Assembly: GCF_025519785.1 (NCBI RefSeq)
Contig: NZ_JAOPKZ010000003.1
Coordinates: 114,912-178,911 of the forward strand
From: Staphylococcus marylandisciuri
GTDB lineage: Bacteria > Bacillota > Bacilli > Staphylococcales > Staphylococcaceae
Direction of reading: 5' to 3'
DNA: 64,000 nt
This document shows positions 31,201 through 41,560 of the stretch, one piece after another. Each line of letters opens with the position of its first letter. Positions within the stretch are counted from its first letter, which is position 1. A program made the position numbers and the translations under genes. Under the pieces are notes generated by a model. That model made no database searches, was not told where the DNA came from, and saw only the letters and a program-made list of their open reading frames with translations.

Positions 31201-31809
31201 ATGATGATTGTAATAATGTTAATCTTAAGCTATCTCATTGGAGCTATACCAAGTGGTTTAGTAATTGGCAAATTATTTTTTAAAAAAGATATTAGAAATT
31301 TTGGAAGCGGCAATACAGGAGCGACGAATAGCTTCCGAGTATTAGGAAAACCCGCCGGCTTTATAGTGACCTTTTTAGATATTTTTAAAGGGTTTATTGT
31401 AGTCTTCTTACCCTTATGGTTACCCATTCACGTTACGGGACCTATAAGTGGATTTTTCTCAAATGGGTTAATCGTAGGTGTTTTCGCAATTATAGGCCAT
31501 GTTTTTCCAATTTATTTAGGTTTTAAAGGTGGTAAAGCCGTAGCTACGAGCGCAGGAGTTGTACTCGGAACGCATCCTATACTCCTTCTATCATTAGCAA
31601 TCGTATTTTTCTTAATACTTTACCTTACTAAATATGTTTCTTTATCAAGTATTATCGCAGCAATCTGTTGCGTTATTGCTTCCATTTTTATCGGTAATTT
31701 TATTTTACTCGGCATGAGTATTGTAGTGGGTATCATATTGATTGTTCGTCACAGAACAAACATAGTAAGGATATTTAAAGGTGAAGAGCCTAAGATAAAG
31801 TGGATGTAA
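31201..31809 (+). CDS. plsY: Glycerol-3-phosphate acyltransferase PlsY
   Basis: A membrane enzyme that transfers the acyl group of acyl-phosphate (made by PlsX) to glycerol 3-phosphate, the first step of phospholipid synthesis. The 202 residues hold five to six membrane segments and the family loops GSGNTGATN (about residues 37-45), [18 protein letters not shown] (about 100-117) and [10 protein letters not shown] near the C-terminus. Two adjacent ATGs (31201 and 31204) both lie far from a weak AAAGGTTGTGA site, so the exact start is uncertain by one codon. It is divergent from parE and followed by a good terminator. Confidence 0.95.
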   Translation: MMIVIMLILSYLIGAIPSGLVIGKLFFKKDIRNFGSGNTGATNSFRVLGKPAGFIVTFLDIFKGFIVVFLPLWLPIHVTGPISGFFSNGLIVGVFAIIGHVFPIYLGFKGGKAVATSAGVVLGTHPILLLSLAIVFFLILYLTKYVSLSSIIAAICCVIASIFIGNFILLGMSIVVGIILIVRHRTNIVRIFKGEEPKIKWM

Positions 31810-31814
31810 ATATG

Positions 31815-31857
31815 AAGAAATCCTCAGAAACTGTGTTAAAGCTTCTGAGGATTTTTT
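31815..31857 (+). terminator. plsY terminator
   Basis: AAATCCTCAGAA pairs with TTCTGAGGATTT around an ACTGTGTTAAAGC loop and is followed by a T run. Confidence 0.88.
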
Positions 31858-31936
31858 ATATCAAATCCCATCGAGTCAATGTTGTTACGCCTATCCCTTG
31901 TAGAAGGAGGAGAATGCCCCTAATATTGTTAAAAAT

Positions 31937-32126
31937 GAGGCTGGGACATAAAGGTCTTTGACTAGAGAGAAAGAGGCTGGGACATAAATCCCAGCCTCTT
32001 CAACATCGCGGCAGTAGATGGCTGATTTGAAAACGCGCTTGTATCAAGCTTTTTTCAATTCTAGCCATCCTTGCCGGGGCGGGACGACGAAATCTTTTAT
32101 TCAAATTAGATTTCTGTCCCGCTCCC
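31937..32126 (-). repeat. Repeat A, copy 7, reverse orientation, with tail
   Basis: Complete module on the minus strand, preceded by the reverse of the CTCTAGTCAAAGACC tail. Hairpin 2 carries paired changes GGCTGATTTG/AATTCTAGCC that keep pairing. It forms a tandem with copy 8 in the convergent gap between plsY and the thioesterase gene. Confidence 0.9.
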
Positions 32127-32129
32127 TCT

Positions 32130-32259
32130 TTCAACATCTCGGCAGTAGATGACTGATTTGAAAACGCGCTTGTATCAAGCTTTTTTCAATTCTAGTCATC
32201 CTTGCCGGGGCGGGACGACGAAATCTTTTTTGTTCAAAATAGATTTCTGTCCCGCTCCC
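32130..32259 (-). repeat. Repeat A, copy 8, reverse, without third hairpin
   Basis: Hairpins 1 and 2 only; the loop of hairpin 1 differs (TTTTTTGTTCAAAATAGA). Same two-unit tandem design as copies 3-4 and 5-6, in the opposite direction. Confidence 0.9.
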
Positions 32260-32328
32260 CAAAACATATCAGTAGTTTAACTATGTGATCGTGTCAGCTC
32301 GTTCTATAAAATTTTAATAAATGTAGAT

Positions 32329-32811
32329 TTAATCAACTTCAATGTCGCTGATAGGAGTTGATTCTGTTACTTCATAATCAACTCCTTTTTTATTAAGCTG
32401 TTCTACTTTTCTATAGACCTCATGCCACTCCGGAAACATTTTATCTAATCGTATCGGGAGAAAATTCTCTTTTAAAATGCACGTTAGTGTCGTGGAACCA
32501 GTTGTGGCTAGTTTTCCTGCTTCATTGTAAACTTCATAACAGTAAAGAGACTTTAATCGAGAGTATTTTTCTACCCACGTTTTTATTTTAACTTTCTCTG
32601 GATAAGTTATTGATTTAATATATTTAACATTTAAATCAGTTACAGGCGAAATAACGCCACTATCTTCCATATCTTTATAACTAAATCCTAATTTATTGAT
32701 GTAATCAGTCCGTGCAACTTCGAACCATGTTGGATAGTTACCATGATAGATGACACCCATTTGATCGGTTTCTTGATAACGCGATTCTACCTCTGTGATA
32801 CTATAAATCAT
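32329..32811 (-). CDS. Acyl-CoA thioesterase, 4HBT family
   Basis: A 160-residue hotdog-fold protein of the 4-hydroxybenzoyl-CoA thioesterase/YbgC type. The active-site segment ETDQMGVIYHGNYPTWFEVAR has the catalytic aspartate at about residue 16 and the family H-x-N-Y-x-x-W-F/Y-E signature. It probably hydrolyses short acyl-CoA or acyl carrier esters; the substrate cannot be read from sequence. GGGAAG precedes the ATG. It follows acnA in the same direction but with a hairpin-1 repeat between, so shared transcription is uncertain. In S. aureus the homologue also sits between acnA and plsY. Confidence 0.85.
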   Translation of the reverse strand: MIYSITEVESRYQETDQMGVIYHGNYPTWFEVARTDYINKLGFSYKDMEDSGVISPVTDLNVKYIKSITYPEKVKIKTWVEKYSRLKSLYCYEVYNEAGKLATTGSTTLTCILKENFLPIRLDKMFPEWHEVYRKVEQLNKKGVDYEVTESTPISDIEVD

Positions 32812-32865
32812 TTAAAACTTCCCTTTCTATGCTTTAACACACACAAATTTTAACATAAAAAAGAA

Positions 32866-32916
32866 GGGAGCAGGACAGAAATCTAATTTGAATAAAAAGA
32901 TTTCTGCCCCGCTCTC
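32866..32916. repeat. Repeat A hairpin 1 alone (mini form)
   Basis: GGGAGCAGGACAGAAATC pairs with GATTTCTGCCCCGCTCTC; hairpins 2 and 3 are absent. It lies 13 bases past the acnA stop and probably acts as its terminator or RNA 3' end structure. Confidence 0.8.
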
Positions 32917-32928
32917 TATTAACTCACA

Positions 32929-35634
32929 TTATTGAGCAAGTTTATCTCTAAGAACAAGTTGTAATATACCGCCATTACGGTAATAATCCATTTCAACGTT
33001 AGAGTCGAAACGTGCAATGGCTTTAAAGCTAACTTGAGAACCATCTTCCTTAGTTGCAGTTACATCTAATAAGTCATGTGGTTTAACATCTTCATTAATG
33101 TCTACTGAGAATGTTTCAGAACCATCAAGACCTAAGCTATCTGCTGAATCTCCATCTTGGAATTGTAATGGAAGTACACCCATCATTACTAAGTTTGAAC
33201 GGTGAATACGTTCATAACTTTGAGCAATAACAGTCTTAACTCCTAGTAAATTAGTACCTTTAGCAGCCCAGTCACGTGATGATCCCATACCGTAATCATT
33301 ACCTGCTAATACAACTAAGCCAGTATTATCAGCTTTGTATTTTTGAGCCGCATCGTAAATTGACATTACTTCATCAGTTGGCCAATACGTAGTATAACCA
33401 CCTTCAGTGCCAGGAGCTAATTGGTTCTTAATACGGATATTAGCAAATGTACCGCGCACCATCACTTCATGGTTACCACGACGTGAACCGTAAGAGTTAA
33501 AGTTACGAACTGGCACACCATGGTCTAATAAATATTTACCTGCTGGTGTATCTTTACCTATTGCTCCTGCTGGAGAAATATGGTCAGTAGTTACAGAGTC
33601 ACCGAACTTGCCTAGTACTCTCAATCCATCTAATGGTTTAATGCTATCTGGTTCTTTTGATAATCCTTGGAAGAACGATGGATTTTGAATATAAGTTGAG
33701 TTAGGGTCAAAGTCGTATAACGGTTTATCAGTGACATCAATTTCGTTCCACATTTCATTGTTGTTGTACACTGATTCGTATTCTTCTTTGAATAGCTCAG
33801 GTGTTACAACACTATCTACTGTATCAGCAACTTCTTTGATTGATGGCCAAATATCTTTAAGATAAACATCTTGACCGTCTTTACCTTTACCAAGTGGTTC
33901 ATTTTGTAAATCAATATCAACCGTACCAGCTAATGCGTAAGCAACAACAAGTTGAGGTGAAGCTAAGTAGTTAGCCTTAACTAATGGATGTATACGACCT
34001 TCAAAGTTACGGTTACCTGAAAGGACTGATGTAACTAAGAGATCTTCTTCAGCTACAGCTTTTTCTATCTCTTCAAGAAGCGGACCTGAGTTACCTATAC
34101 ATGTAGTACAACCGTAACCAACAAGATTAAATCCGAGTTCGTCTAAATAATTTTGTAACCCTGCATCTCTTAAGTAGCCTGTTACAACTTTTGAACCTGG
34201 AGCTAATGAAGTCTTAACGTATTCAGGAACTTTTAGTCCTTTTTCTACTGCTTTTTTAGCAACCAACCCAGCACCTAGCATGACGTATGGGTTAGAAGTA
34301 TTTGTACAAGATGTAATCGCAGCAATCGCGATATCTCCTGTAGTCATTTTAGTAGTTGAACCATCTTTGAACTCCACTGTAGCTTCTTTGTCGAATTCAC
34401 TCTTATCTAAACCATGCCCTTGGTTACCTGCTGGTGCAGTAACAGAGTCTTCGAATTCTTTCTTCATATCGCTTAAGAAGATTAAGTCTTGAGGACGTTT
34501 AGGACCTGACAATGAAGCTTCTACTGTTGATAAATCAATTTCAATAGTATCAGTATATTCTGGTTCTTCTTTGTCTACGTCGAAGAACAGACTGTTTTCT
34601 TGAAGATATTTTTTAACTAAATCTACGTGCTCATCAGAGCGACCAGTTAGTTTCATATATTTAAGAGATTCTTCATCAACTGGGAAGAAACCACACGTAG
34701 CACCGTATTCTGGAGCCATGTTTGCGATAGTCGCACGATCTGCGAGAGGAAGATTGACTACCCCTGGGCCATAGAATTCGATAAATTTACCTACAACGCC
34801 TTTTTTACGTAGCTCTTGAGTCACACGTAAAGCTAAATCTGTTGCAGTTGAACCTTGAGGTAATTCATTAGTAAGTTTGACCCCTATAACTTCAGGGATT
34901 GGGAAGTAGGATGGTTGACCAAGCATACCTGCTTCAGCTTCGATACCACCAACGCCCCAACCTAGAACGCCAAGACCGTTAATCATAGTAGTATGTGAGT
35001 CTGTCCCTACTAATGTGTCAGGGAATGCTACTTCGTCGCCATTATCATCTTCTCTTACATGTACCACATTCGCTAAGTATTCCAAGTTAACTTGATGCAC
35101 AATACCTGTTGCAGGTGGCACAGCTTTGTAATTATTAAAAGCTTTTGTAGCCCAGTTTAAGAATTGATAACGCTCATAGTTACGTTCAAATTCTAATTTC
35201 ATATTTCGTTCTAATGCATCTGGATTAGCATAGCTATCAACTTGTACAGAGTGGTCGATAACTAAATCTACAGGCACTTCTGGATTGATCTTATTTAGAT
35301 CTCCACCAACATCATTCATCGCTTTACGTAAAGATGCTAAGTCAACTACAGCAGGAACACCTGTGAAGTCTTGTAAAATAACTCGTGAAGGTTTGAAAGG
35401 CACTTCACCTTTAGCACCTTGGTTGAATTCTGCAAGTGACTTAATGTGTTCATCAGTAATAACATGTCCGTCTTCTTGTCTTAATACTGATTCTAATAAA
35501 ACTCTGATTGAATATGGCAATTTAGAAACTTTAGTAAGACCGTTGTCTTCTAAAGTATTTAAATCATAATAAGTATATGATTTACCGTTAAGATCGAACG
35601 TTTTTTTCGCTTGATCTCTCATACTTGAAGCCAT
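32929..35634 (-). CDS. acnA: Aconitate hydratase A
   Basis: TCA-cycle aconitase that isomerises citrate to isocitrate with a 4Fe-4S cluster; family members can also bind iron-responsive mRNAs when the cluster is lost. The cluster ligands are Cys443 ([10 protein letters not shown]), Cys509 and Cys512 ([13 protein letters not shown]). The swivelling C-terminal domain has [27 protein letters not shown] and [16 protein letters not shown]. At 901 residues it equals the S. aureus protein. AGGGGGGAT precedes the ATG at 35634. A promoter with TTGTAT/TACAAT and a Fur-like box lie upstream. Gene symbol citB is a synonym. Confidence 0.97.
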   Translation of the reverse strand: MASSMRDQAKKTFDLNGKSYTYYDLNTLEDNGLTKVSKLPYSIRVLLESVLRQEDGHVITDEHIKSLAEFNQGAKGEVPFKPSRVILQDFTGVPAVVDLASLRKAMNDVGGDLNKINPEVPVDLVIDHSVQVDSYANPDALERNMKLEFERNYERYQFLNWATKAFNNYKAVPPATGIVHQVNLEYLANVVHVREDDNGDEVAFPDTLVGTDSHTTMINGLGVLGWGVGGIEAEAGMLGQPSYFPIPEVIGVKLTNELPQGSTATDLALRVTQELRKKGVVGKFIEFYGPGVVNLPLADRATIANMAPEYGATCGFFPVDEESLKYMKLTGRSDEHVDLVKKYLQENSLFFDVDKEEPEYTDTIEIDLSTVEASLSGPKRPQDLIFLSDMKKEFEDSVTAPAGNQGHGLDKSEFDKEATVEFKDGSTTKMTTGDIAIAAITSCTNTSNPYVMLGAGLVAKKAVEKGLKVPEYVKTSLAPGSKVVTGYLRDAGLQNYLDELGFNLVGYGCTTCIGNSGPLLEEIEKAVAEEDLLVTSVLSGNRNFEGRIHPLVKANYLASPQLVVAYALAGTVDIDLQNEPLGKGKDGQDVYLKDIWPSIKEVADTVDSVVTPELFKEEYESVYNNNEMWNEIDVTDKPLYDFDPNSTYIQNPSFFQGLSKEPDSIKPLDGLRVLGKFGDSVTTDHISPAGAIGKDTPAGKYLLDHGVPVRNFNSYGSRRGNHEVMVRGTFANIRIKNQLAPGTEGGYTTYWPTDEVMSIYDAAQKYKADNTGLVVLAGNDYGMGSSRDWAAKGTNLLGVKTVIAQSYERIHRSNLVMMGVLPLQFQDGDSADSLGLDGSETFSVDINEDVKPHDLLDVTATKEDGSQVSFKAIARFDSNVEMDYYRNGGILQLVLRDKLAQ

Positions 35635-35676
35635 ATATATCCCCCCTGAACCTTAATTTTAATATGCCTTAACTAA

Positions 35677-35705
35677 ATTGTATAATTAACTATTGAGGAA
35701 TACAA
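35677..35705 (-). promoter_or_regulatory. Candidate acnA promoter
   Basis: TTGTAT (35700-35705), 17 bases, TACAAT (35677-35682) on the minus strand, giving a leader of about 35 bases. Confidence 0.65.
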
Positions 35706-35810
35706 CTGTGTGGTAGGAGAAATTCGGTAATATTCCTTTTGATTTTTCAATCAGGTCATATAACTTTTTCTTATAGTTTCGTTGACGTATCATAAGTTAT
35801 TTTTATCAAT

Positions 35811-35825
35811 TGAGAATCATTATCA
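35811..35825. promoter_or_regulatory. Fur-like box upstream of acnA
   Basis: TGAGAATCATTATCA matches the 7-1-7 Fur consensus TGATAATNATTATCA at 14 of 15 positions. It lies about 105 bases upstream of the proposed acnA -35, distant for simple repression. Confidence 0.4.
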
Positions 35826-35886
35826 CTTATAAATCCGTAGGTTCTCTCCCCTACGTGTGTTTAGAAATCTCTATTATTGAAAAAAA

Positions 35887-36046
35887 GGGAGCGGGACAGA
35901 AATCTAATTTGAATAAAAAGATTTCTGTCCCGCCCCGGCAATAATGACTAGAATTGAAAAAGCTTGATACAAGCGCATTTTCAAATCAGTCATCTACTGC
36001 CAAGATGCTGAAAGAGGCTGGGACATTACATTATGTCCCAGCCTCT
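35887..36046 (+). repeat. Repeat A, copy 9, perfect hairpin 1
   Basis: Complete module between the start of acnA and the 3' end of the BCCT gene. Hairpin 1 has the perfect arm GATTTCTGTCCCGC instead of the common GATTTCGTAGTCCCGC. Hairpin 3 loop is ACATTACATTATG. Confidence 0.9.
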
Positions 36047-36058
36047 TTAGAATTAAGC

Positions 36059-37693
36059 TTATTTATTAGCATTTCTTCTTGCTTCACGTTTTTCAAGAAT
36101 ATCTTCTTCGTAATCCTGTTGTTGATATTGAACATACTCTTGTAAACGATGTTTATTAGGTGTCAATGTTAAGCCAAGGAATTTACGTTCCTGGTTAGCA
36201 TCTTTATAGAATGAAATCATCATCATTATAACTACTATCGAGAATGGCAAGGCACTGATAATCGCCGCACTTTGAATTGCATTTAAAGCTTCGGCACCAT
36301 TTCCTCCACCAGCGAATAGTAAGACGAAAGCGATAAGAGATTGTGCTATCCCCCATGATACTTTGACTGTATTACGTGGCTCGAGAGAACCAAATGACGT
36401 TTGCATACCTAATACAAAGGTTGCAGAGTCTGCTGATGTAATAAAGAAGGAACCTATTAAAATTAATGCGATGATTGATAAGGCCATGCCGAGTGGTATG
36501 TGATGGAAGACACCAAATAGTTGAGTCTCAGGTGACATATTGAAAAGGTGATGATGTTTCTTACCAGTTTCAATACCAAGAACACCAAAAACACTGAACC
36601 ATATGAAACTAACTAATGCTGGAACTAATAGAACACCAGCAATAAATTCTCTGATTGAACGTCCTTTTGATACACGGGCGATGAAGATACCAACGAACGG
36701 ACTCCAACTTAACCACCAGCCCCAATAGTAAAGCGTCCATTTTGACATCCAATCACGTTTCTGATGATTTAATGGAGCAGTATCAAAAGTATTGAGTAAG
36801 AATGAATTAAGTAAATGACCTGTAGAACTAGTCATTAAGTTTAATATAAGTACTGTTGGTCCAATAATTAATACTGCAATCATTAAGACTGCGCCTAAGG
36901 TAATATTTAAGTTACTTAAATATTGAATACCTTTACTTAAACCTGACCATGCACTAGTGATAAATAATATAGTAACAACAACGATAATAATCGCTTGAAC
37001 CCATATATTATTTGGTATGTTGAATAAATAACTTAATCCACCATTAATTTGTAGAGCACCCATACCTAGTGATACAGCCACACCAACTACAGTAGCGAAT
37101 ACAGCTAATACGTCTACAACTATTCCTATAGGTCCTTCAACTTTATTACCTAATATCGGTCTTAAAGTTCTTGAAATCAGACCTGGTTCCCCTTTTCTAA
37201 ATTGAGCATAAGCTAATGCTAGAGCAACCACACCATATATAGCCCAAGCATGGAAGCCCCAGTGGAAGAACGTAGAGCGCAATGCTTCAGTGTAAGCAGC
37301 TTTAGTCTCTGGTGTAGCACTTGGTGGTGAAGCAAAGTCTGCCATTGGTTCAGCAGCACCATAGAATACCAATCCAATTCCCATACCAGCACTAAATAAC
37401 ATAGCAAACCATGAGATAGTGTTAAATTCGGGCTTATCATTAGGCTTACCGAGTTTTAATTTTCCAATAGGGCTGAAAATTAAAAAGATACAGAAGAAAA
37501 CTATAATTGTTGTTAGTATGAGATAATACCAACCGAGTTTATTAGTTATCCATAATTTGATATTATTTGTTACTTCTCCGAATTTTTCAGGGAAAATCGC
37601 ACCTATAAGTACTACAATAGCAACTAAGATAGCACTGTAAAGAAATACGGGCGAAATCTTCTTATTACTATCGTACTGATTTGAAGAATTCAT
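36059..37693 (-). CDS. BCCT family betaine/choline/carnitine transporter
   Basis: A 544-residue secondary carrier with twelve predicted membrane segments. The BCCT signature is present as YYWGWWLSWSPFVGIFIARV, followed by SKGRSIREF; GMGIGLVFYGAAEPM near residue 93 carries the glycine-rich stretch on TM3 used for sodium and substrate. Members import glycine betaine, proline betaine or choline with Na+ during osmotic stress; in S. aureus the gene at this position is called opuD2. AAGGGGAG precedes the ATG. Divergent mscL next to it makes an osmotic pair: uptake of solute and emergency release. Confidence 0.9.
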   Translation of the reverse strand: MNSSNQYDSNKKISPVFLYSAILVAIVVLIGAIFPEKFGEVTNNIKLWITNKLGWYYLILTTIIVFFCIFLIFSPIGKLKLGKPNDKPEFNTISWFAMLFSAGMGIGLVFYGAAEPMADFASPPSATPETKAAYTEALRSTFFHWGFHAWAIYGVVALALAYAQFRKGEPGLISRTLRPILGNKVEGPIGIVVDVLAVFATVVGVAVSLGMGALQINGGLSYLFNIPNNIWVQAIIIVVVTILFITSAWSGLSKGIQYLSNLNITLGAVLMIAVLIIGPTVLILNLMTSSTGHLLNSFLLNTFDTAPLNHQKRDWMSKWTLYYWGWWLSWSPFVGIFIARVSKGRSIREFIAGVLLVPALVSFIWFSVFGVLGIETGKKHHHLFNMSPETQLFGVFHHIPLGMALSIIALILIGSFFITSADSATFVLGMQTSFGSLEPRNTVKVSWGIAQSLIAFVLLFAGGGNGAEALNAIQSAAIISALPFSIVVIMMMISFYKDANQERKFLGLTLTPNKHRLQEYVQYQQQDYEEDILEKREARRNANK

Positions 37694-37905
37694 AACTAAT
37701 TACTCCCCTTTCATATTAAGTTGTACAACAGAAAAAGTGATCTATTTGTATTTCAAATTTTCACCACTATTCCATAAGCTAATAAATAGAATAACAAACC
37801 TCCACAATCTAATCAAATTTACTTTTTGTAGTGTTCCTTTATTTTAGAAAATAAGGTATAATTAAAAAACTATTAATTTATTTTCTAAATTGGAGGTAAC
37901 TTAAA

Positions 37906-38271
37906 ATGTTAAAGGAGTTTAAAGAGTTTGCTTTTAAAGGAAACGTCCTTGATTTAGCTGTAGCCGTAGTCATGGGTGCTGCTTTCAATAAAATCGTAAC
38001 CGCATTAGTAACATACATCATTATGCCGCTTATAGGACTACTATTTGGTACTGTTGATTTTGCTAAAAGCTGGTCATTTATGGGAATAAAATATGGAATG
38101 TTTGTTCAGTCAATAATTGATTTTCTCATCATTGCTTTTGCATTATTTGTCTTTGTTAAAATAGCGAATACTGTGATGAAAAAAGAAGAAGATGAGGAAG
38201 AAGAGGAACTTGAAGCGAATACAGTGTTACTAACTGAAATACGAGATTTATTACGCGAAAAGAACCTTTAA
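37906..38271 (+). CDS. mscL: Large-conductance mechanosensitive channel MscL
   Basis: A homopentameric membrane channel that opens under hypo-osmotic shock. The 121-residue subunit has an N-terminal amphipathic helix ([20 protein letters not shown]), TM1 with the gate [16 protein letters not shown], a periplasmic loop, TM2 at about 65-88 and a cytoplasmic helix with a long acidic run ([13 protein letters not shown], about 90-105). The acidic run is more pronounced than in many MscL but within the family range. GGAGG lies ten bases before the ATG. Followed by a strong terminator. Confidence 0.96.
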   Translation: MLKEFKEFAFKGNVLDLAVAVVMGAAFNKIVTALVTYIIMPLIGLLFGTVDFAKSWSFMGIKYGMFVQSIIDFLIIAFALFVFVKIANTVMKKEEDEEEEELEANTVLLTEIRDLLREKNL

Positions 38272-38293
38272 TTCATAATTTATAACGTTTATT

Positions 38294-38333
38294 GAAGGCC
38301 ATCAAATGTGTAAAAAAGCATTTGATGGCCTTA
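38294..38333 (+). terminator. mscL terminator
   Basis: AAGGCCATCAAATG pairs perfectly with CATTTGATGGCCTT around TGTAAAAAAG. The T tract is poor, but the stem is strong and 20 bases past the stop. Confidence 0.8.
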
Positions 38334-38356
38334 ATGTATAATCACTTCAAGAGATA

Positions 38357-38519
38357 GGGGAACGGGACAGAAATCTAATTTGAATAAAAAGATTTCGTAG
38401 TCCCGCCCCGGCAAGGATGACTAGAATTGAAAAAAGCTTGATACAAGCGCATTTTCAAATCAGTCATCTACTGCCAAGATGCTAAAAGGGTCTGGGACAT
38501 TACATTATGTCCCAGCCTC
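38357..38519 (+). repeat. Repeat A, copy 10
   Basis: Complete module between convergent mscL and sbcC, ending three bases before the sbcC stop codon. The first bases read GGGGAACGGGACAG instead of GGGAGCGGGACAG. Confidence 0.9.
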
Positions 38520-38521
38520 AT

Positions 38522-41500
38522 CTATTGGTGAACGAAAGAAGTGTAACTTTGATCAGAACCTGCTTTAACTTGTAAAACTAACGGTATACGCTGCTTTAAG
38601 TCAGATACGTGAGAAATAATACCTACTAATCTACCAGCAGACTGTAAACTGATTAAAGTATTCAGAGCGGTATCAAGCGTTTCTTGATCTAGCGTTCCGA
38701 AACCTTCATCAATAAAAATTGATTCAAGTACAATCCCACCCGATTCTTGTTGAACTACTTCGCTTAATCCTAGTGCTAAAGCTAAAGACGCTTGGAATGT
38801 CTCTCCTCCTGATAACGTGGTAATGTGACGCTCTTTATTCGAATGCGTATCAAATATATTGATTTCTAAACCACTATATCCCTGAGAAAGAGAAGTTTTA
38901 CGAACAAGTTGATAACGTTGACTTGTCATGAGTGCTAATCGCTTATTCGCTTGTCTTAATATATTCTCTAAATAGTGTATAAGTACATAATTTTCCAATT
39001 TAAGTTTAGTAGGATTTTTTCCAGATAAAACATCGGATAGTTGCATTATTTCTTTCTGAGAATGAAGTTCACCCTCTAGCTTTCTGATAATGTCTCTAAT
39101 ATTTTCTATTTTTTCTTTATTTACGTCCCTTTTGTATTCATGTTGACTTATGTCATGATTGATATTGTTTAAATTGGCTTCACTAAGTTGATATTCTTCG
39201 TTTAAATGGGTTAAATCAATCACCTCTTTATCTTGTGTTTGTACTTTTAGATCTTCTATAAAGGCAATCAGTTTTTGCTTTTTAGTTTCAAAGGCGCTGA
39301 TCTCATTTTCATACGCTTCTTTTTTATCTGATATTTCTATTATTCTTCGTATATCGCTTTTAGATGTCAAACCAATTTTTTTCATCTCACGCTGAATATA
39401 ATCTTCTCGCTCATCTTGTGCTTGCAGCAGCTCTTTTCTCTTACTGTTTAGATGGGTTAAGTTATTCTTTTCAATATCATATTGACTTTTTATTTGATGT
39501 GTTTCTTGTTGTAAATCCTCTAATTCTTTTTGGAATTTATTGAGTTCAACTTCTTTATTTCGATATTCATTCTCAAACGTAGCCACGTCATCATATTGGG
39601 TAGTCTTTTTAAAATCGCTTATTAAAGTGTTTACCTTCTCTTTTTCATTTTCTAGAGACGTTTTCTTTTTTTCAATTTGTACAAGTTTATCTTTTGTTAA
39701 TCTTTGTTTTTCAATTAAACTATCTAAATTTCTATTCTCAGATTTTACTTGATTAAGTTGGGTTGTAAGGGAATCAATTTGGTTTTGAATCACTTTAAGT
39801 TGATCTTCATTAATCGCGACGTTCTCAAAGTATTTTAATTGCTCCTGCTTACTCTTAAGTTGATTGTCTACAGCAATTTGTTGCTTTTCAAGACTTCGAT
39901 AAGTGTTGTGTAACTCTTCTTGTTTCTCTTTAGTTTCTCTGATTTTCTTAAAGTTAATGTGTTGTTCTATACTCTCAACTTTATTACCGCAAATCGGACA
40001 TTTGTCCCCTTCATTTAACTCACTCTGTATAGAGATAACTTGTTTTTCAAATTGATCAATATTTCCCAAATTATCATTAGCCTGTTTAATTTTATTACAT
40101 TCATCATTTACTTTAGTTAGTTCTTTATTAATGTTTGCTAAATGGTCCTCTTTCTCCTTAATTTCTGTCACTAACTTATCATGTTCTATCTTTTGGTTTA
40201 ATTTCCTTTCGCAATCGCTATAATGACTTTTTTCTTCATAAATACTTGCTAGTAGAAGATTTTCTTTTTCATAATCGGGTTGCTTATTCTCTATTTTGGA
40301 AGCAATATCGTCAAGCGTTTTTTCATTAAACTTCCAATCACTCTCAATCTTTATTAAATCTTTTTCACAAGCGCGATGTCGATTAAAAGCTGACTCGTAC
40401 TCTTTAATATTACTAAAAAACCTTTTATTTTCTGCTAGCCATTCATTTAGTTCTTCATAAAGTGACTGCTTATCAATTTGAGTTCTCAAATCTTTCTCTT
40501 TAGCATTAAGATCATGAGACAAATTTTTAATAAGCTTTCTTTTAGCAATTAACTCCTCATTCACTTTTCCTTGATCCAAACTATTACGTTCCTTATCTTT
40601 AATTAGCTGGACAAGCAACTTCGCTTCATTCATTTCTTTTACCGTTTTTTTTAGGAATTCTATATGCGGCGTTTGCTTTATTAAGTCATCATATTGTGAC
40701 TGATATTCATCAAGTTTATCGAGATTAATATGCAACTTCTTCTGAAATTCAACCGATTTTTGTAGACGAGTGTATTCTCTATTAATGCTATGTTTTCTTT
40801 TTAAAAGTTTGTCAGTAATCTCATTACCTATCTCTTCGAATGAAGGTAGCATTTCGATAATTTTACTTGTTTGTCTAACATTTATCTTTTTTGACGTGAT
40901 TAACTCTTCACTGTCATAATCGTATAGATCTTCAAATATGCCCTCTAGACGAATAAACATATGATCAATTTGTTCTTTAACTTCCGCTACATTTTCTTTA
41001 AGAACGTTTTGAATATTTTCAAATCTTATTGTGTTGAATAATGTTCTTAAAATCTGCTGTTTATCTGTACTATTTGAAACGAGAAACTTTTTAAATTCTC
41101 CTTGGGGTAAAATGAATAACTGTCTGAATTGGTCGGCATTAACTCCCAGTAACTCTTTTATGAATAAATCACCCTTTCTTATCGAACTTTCAATTAGACG
41201 ATAATCATTCAATGTTTTTTCATAAATATCTAATTCAGCTGGAATTGCAGATTTACGACCTTTTCTCGTGAATTTTGCTCGTCTCTTCACTTTAAATATA
41301 CGATTCATTAACCTAAACTCAAACGTCACTGACATAGGAGATTCTTCATCAGCAAAATGACTTCGTAATTCACTCTTGTCTCTATCTTTAGTTGAAGCTT
41401 CCCCAAACAAAGCATAGACCATTGCATCGAATAACATTGTTTTACCTGAACCAGTTTTGCCACTTATCAAAAAAAGTTGGTTCTGCTGAATTTGAGAAAA

Positions 41501-41560
41501 ATTAATTTCCTCTTTAATAAAAGGACCAAAATTATGAATAGATAAATTTAAAGGTCTCAT
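38522..41560 (-). CDS. sbcC: Nuclease SbcCD subunit C (Rad50-like ATPase)
   Basis: The SMC-like ATPase of the SbcCD complex, which cleaves DNA hairpins, long palindromes and protein-blocked ends. The 1012-residue protein has Walker A GKTGSGKT at residues 34-41, two long coiled-coil arms rich in K/E/Q/L, and the zinc hook CPICG at 521-525 at the hinge. The C-terminal ABC signature TLSGGETFQASLALALGLSE is followed by Walker B in SIFIDEGFGTLD. The ATG overlaps the sbcD stop by four bases. It shares the LexA-boxed promoter of sbcD. Given how palindrome-rich this window is, an enzyme that attacks hairpins is a notable neighbour. Confidence 0.96.
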   Translation of the reverse strand: MRPLNLSIHNFGPFIKEEINFSQIQQNQLFLISGKTGSGKTMLFDAMVYALFGEASTKDRDKSELRSHFADEESPMSVTFEFRLMNRIFKVKRRAKFTRKGRKSAIPAELDIYEKTLNDYRLIESSIRKGDLFIKELLGVNADQFRQLFILPQGEFKKFLVSNSTDKQQILRTLFNTIRFENIQNVLKENVAEVKEQIDHMFIRLEGIFEDLYDYDSEELITSKKINVRQTSKIIEMLPSFEEIGNEITDKLLKRKHSINREYTRLQKSVEFQKKLHINLDKLDEYQSQYDDLIKQTPHIEFLKKTVKEMNEAKLLVQLIKDKERNSLDQGKVNEELIAKRKLIKNLSHDLNAKEKDLRTQIDKQSLYEELNEWLAENKRFFSNIKEYESAFNRHRACEKDLIKIESDWKFNEKTLDDIASKIENKQPDYEKENLLLASIYEEKSHYSDCERKLNQKIEHDKLVTEIKEKEDHLANINKELTKVNDECNKIKQANDNLGNIDQFEKQVISIQSELNEGDKCPICGNKVESIEQHINFKKIRETKEKQEELHNTYRSLEKQQIAVDNQLKSKQEQLKYFENVAINEDQLKVIQNQIDSLTTQLNQVKSENRNLDSLIEKQRLTKDKLVQIEKKKTSLENEKEKVNTLISDFKKTTQYDDVATFENEYRNKEVELNKFQKELEDLQQETHQIKSQYDIEKNNLTHLNSKRKELLQAQDEREDYIQREMKKIGLTSKSDIRRIIEISDKKEAYENEISAFETKKQKLIAFIEDLKVQTQDKEVIDLTHLNEEYQLSEANLNNINHDISQHEYKRDVNKEKIENIRDIIRKLEGELHSQKEIMQLSDVLSGKNPTKLKLENYVLIHYLENILRQANKRLALMTSQRYQLVRKTSLSQGYSGLEINIFDTHSNKERHITTLSGGETFQASLALALGLSEVVQQESGGIVLESIFIDEGFGTLDQETLDTALNTLISLQSAGRLVGIISHVSDLKQRIPLVLQVKAGSDQSYTSFVHQ

